From NCBI GenBank assembly GCA_016867175.1, contig VGKF01000067.1:1-5521 (forward strand): 5,521 nucleotides of DNA. Reading direction: 5' to 3'. The notes beneath the pieces were generated by a model. That model was not told where the DNA came from. It was given only the letters and a program-made list of their open reading frames with translations, and did no database searches. Made by a program: the position numbers and the translations under genes. This stretch comes from Candidatus Omnitrophota bacterium. GTDB taxonomy: Bacteria > Omnitrophota > Gorgyraeia > Gygaellales > Profunditerraquicolaceae. Positions 5,303-5,521 of this stretch are shown here, piece after piece (position 1 is the first letter of the stretch; each line of letters begins with the position of its first letter).

Positions 5303-5360
5303 CCCCCACCTTTATTTTAGCCATCCAATGAAACTTAAAATAAGGTGGGGGTTTTATTTT
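5303..5360 (+). terminator. intrinsic terminator after the CBM48 gene
   Basis: CCCCCACCTTTATTTTA (5303-5319) pairs with TAAAATAAGGTGGGGG (5336-5351), giving 16 bp with one bulged T (near 5313) and a 16-base loop. TTTTATTTT (5352-5360) follows directly. The GC-rich stem base and the U-tract fit a Rho-independent terminator, 12 bases after the CBM48 stop. Its right arm and U-tract reach to within five bases of the start of the next gene. Confidence 0.88.
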
Positions 5361-5365
5361 ACCAC

Positions 5366-5521
5366 ATGAAATATATATACGGACCGGTAAAATCGCGCAG
5401 GTTAGGCCTTTCTTTGGGCATTAGCTTAACCCCATATAAGATATGCAGTTTTGACTGTGTTTACTGCCAGGCGGGTAGGACCACCCAGCTTACCAACGCA
5501 AGAAAAGAATATGTTGGCTTA
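5366..5521 (+). CDS. radical SAM protein (COG0731-like), N-terminal part
   Basis: Partial: the first 52 codons run off the right edge. The start reads MKYIYGPVKSRRLGLSLGIS, followed by TPYKICSFDCVYCQAGRTT. C27, C31 and C34 form the CxxxCxxC motif that binds the 4Fe-4S cluster used to cleave S-adenosylmethionine. The GPV-SRRLG-SLG opening and CSFDCVYCQ-GRTT are typical of the COG0731 group of radical SAM proteins, which is related to the archaeal wyosine (TYW1) tRNA-modifying enzymes but in bacteria has no settled function. The ATG at 5366 gives the usual family N-terminus; an in-frame GTG at 5345 lies inside the terminator stem and is unlikely. No ribosome binding site is found at normal spacing: the nearest purine run (AAGGTGGGGG, 5342-5351) is the right arm of the terminator. 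No promoter of its own is evident. Confidence 0.88.
   Translation, partial: MKYIYGPVKSRRLGLSLGISLTPYKICSFDCVYCQAGRTTQLTNARKEYVGL

Noticed and set aside
5345..5365. In-frame GTG start for the radical SAM protein
   Set aside because: It lies within the terminator stem and would add residues encoded by the U-tract; the family begins near the ATG at 5366.

Overview
The window is a compact, almost entirely plus-strand stretch of a Gram-negative (diderm) bacterial chromosome. It carries the end of an outer-membrane-assembly operon that runs into lipid A synthesis, then a separately promoted small glycogen-binding protein, then the start of a radical SAM enzyme. The taxon cannot be fixed from sequence alone. 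The LpxC-FabZ fusion, LpxI in place of LpxH, a free-standing CBM48 protein, and the order bamA-skp-lpxD-lpxC/fabZ-lpxA-lpxI fit a non-proteobacterial diderm. An Omnitrophota/PVC-type organism is my best guess and is inference only. Codon use (many ATA and AGG codons, moderate GC) is similar across all genes, so nothing looks recently transferred.

Layout. 2-214: C-terminal end of BamA, the outer-membrane beta-barrel insertase. 299-805: Skp/OmpH, the periplasmic chaperone for unfolded outer-membrane proteins. 806-934: a 129-base gap with two strong stem-loops, the second abutting the ribosome binding site of lpxD. 935-1978: lpxD. 1984-3297: lpxC fused to fabZ. 3301-4089: lpxA. 4100-4903: lpxI. 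4904-5014: a second structured gap, with a hairpin, a perfect 36-base palindrome and a near-consensus sigma-70 promoter whose -35 box sits on the palindrome's right edge. 5015-5290: CBM48 (AMPK-beta-like glycogen-binding) protein. 5303-5360: intrinsic terminator. 5366-5521: N-terminus of a COG0731-like radical SAM protein, cut by the window end.

The lpx genes cover the first four Raetz-pathway steps, in chemical order LpxA, LpxC, LpxD, LpxI, leading to lipid X (2,3-diacylglucosamine-1-phosphate). FabZ, fused to LpxC, acts on the same (3R)-hydroxyacyl-ACP pool that LpxA and LpxD consume. BamA and Skp insert the proteins of the same outer membrane, so the operon joins its lipid and protein supply. 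LpxB and LpxK are not in the window. All key catalytic residues I could place are present. No gap exceeds 300 bases. I found no tRNA, rRNA, CRISPR array or mobile element. I see no wholly new system; the most unusual parts are the two structured intergenic regions and the promoter/palindrome arrangement ahead of the CBM48 gene.
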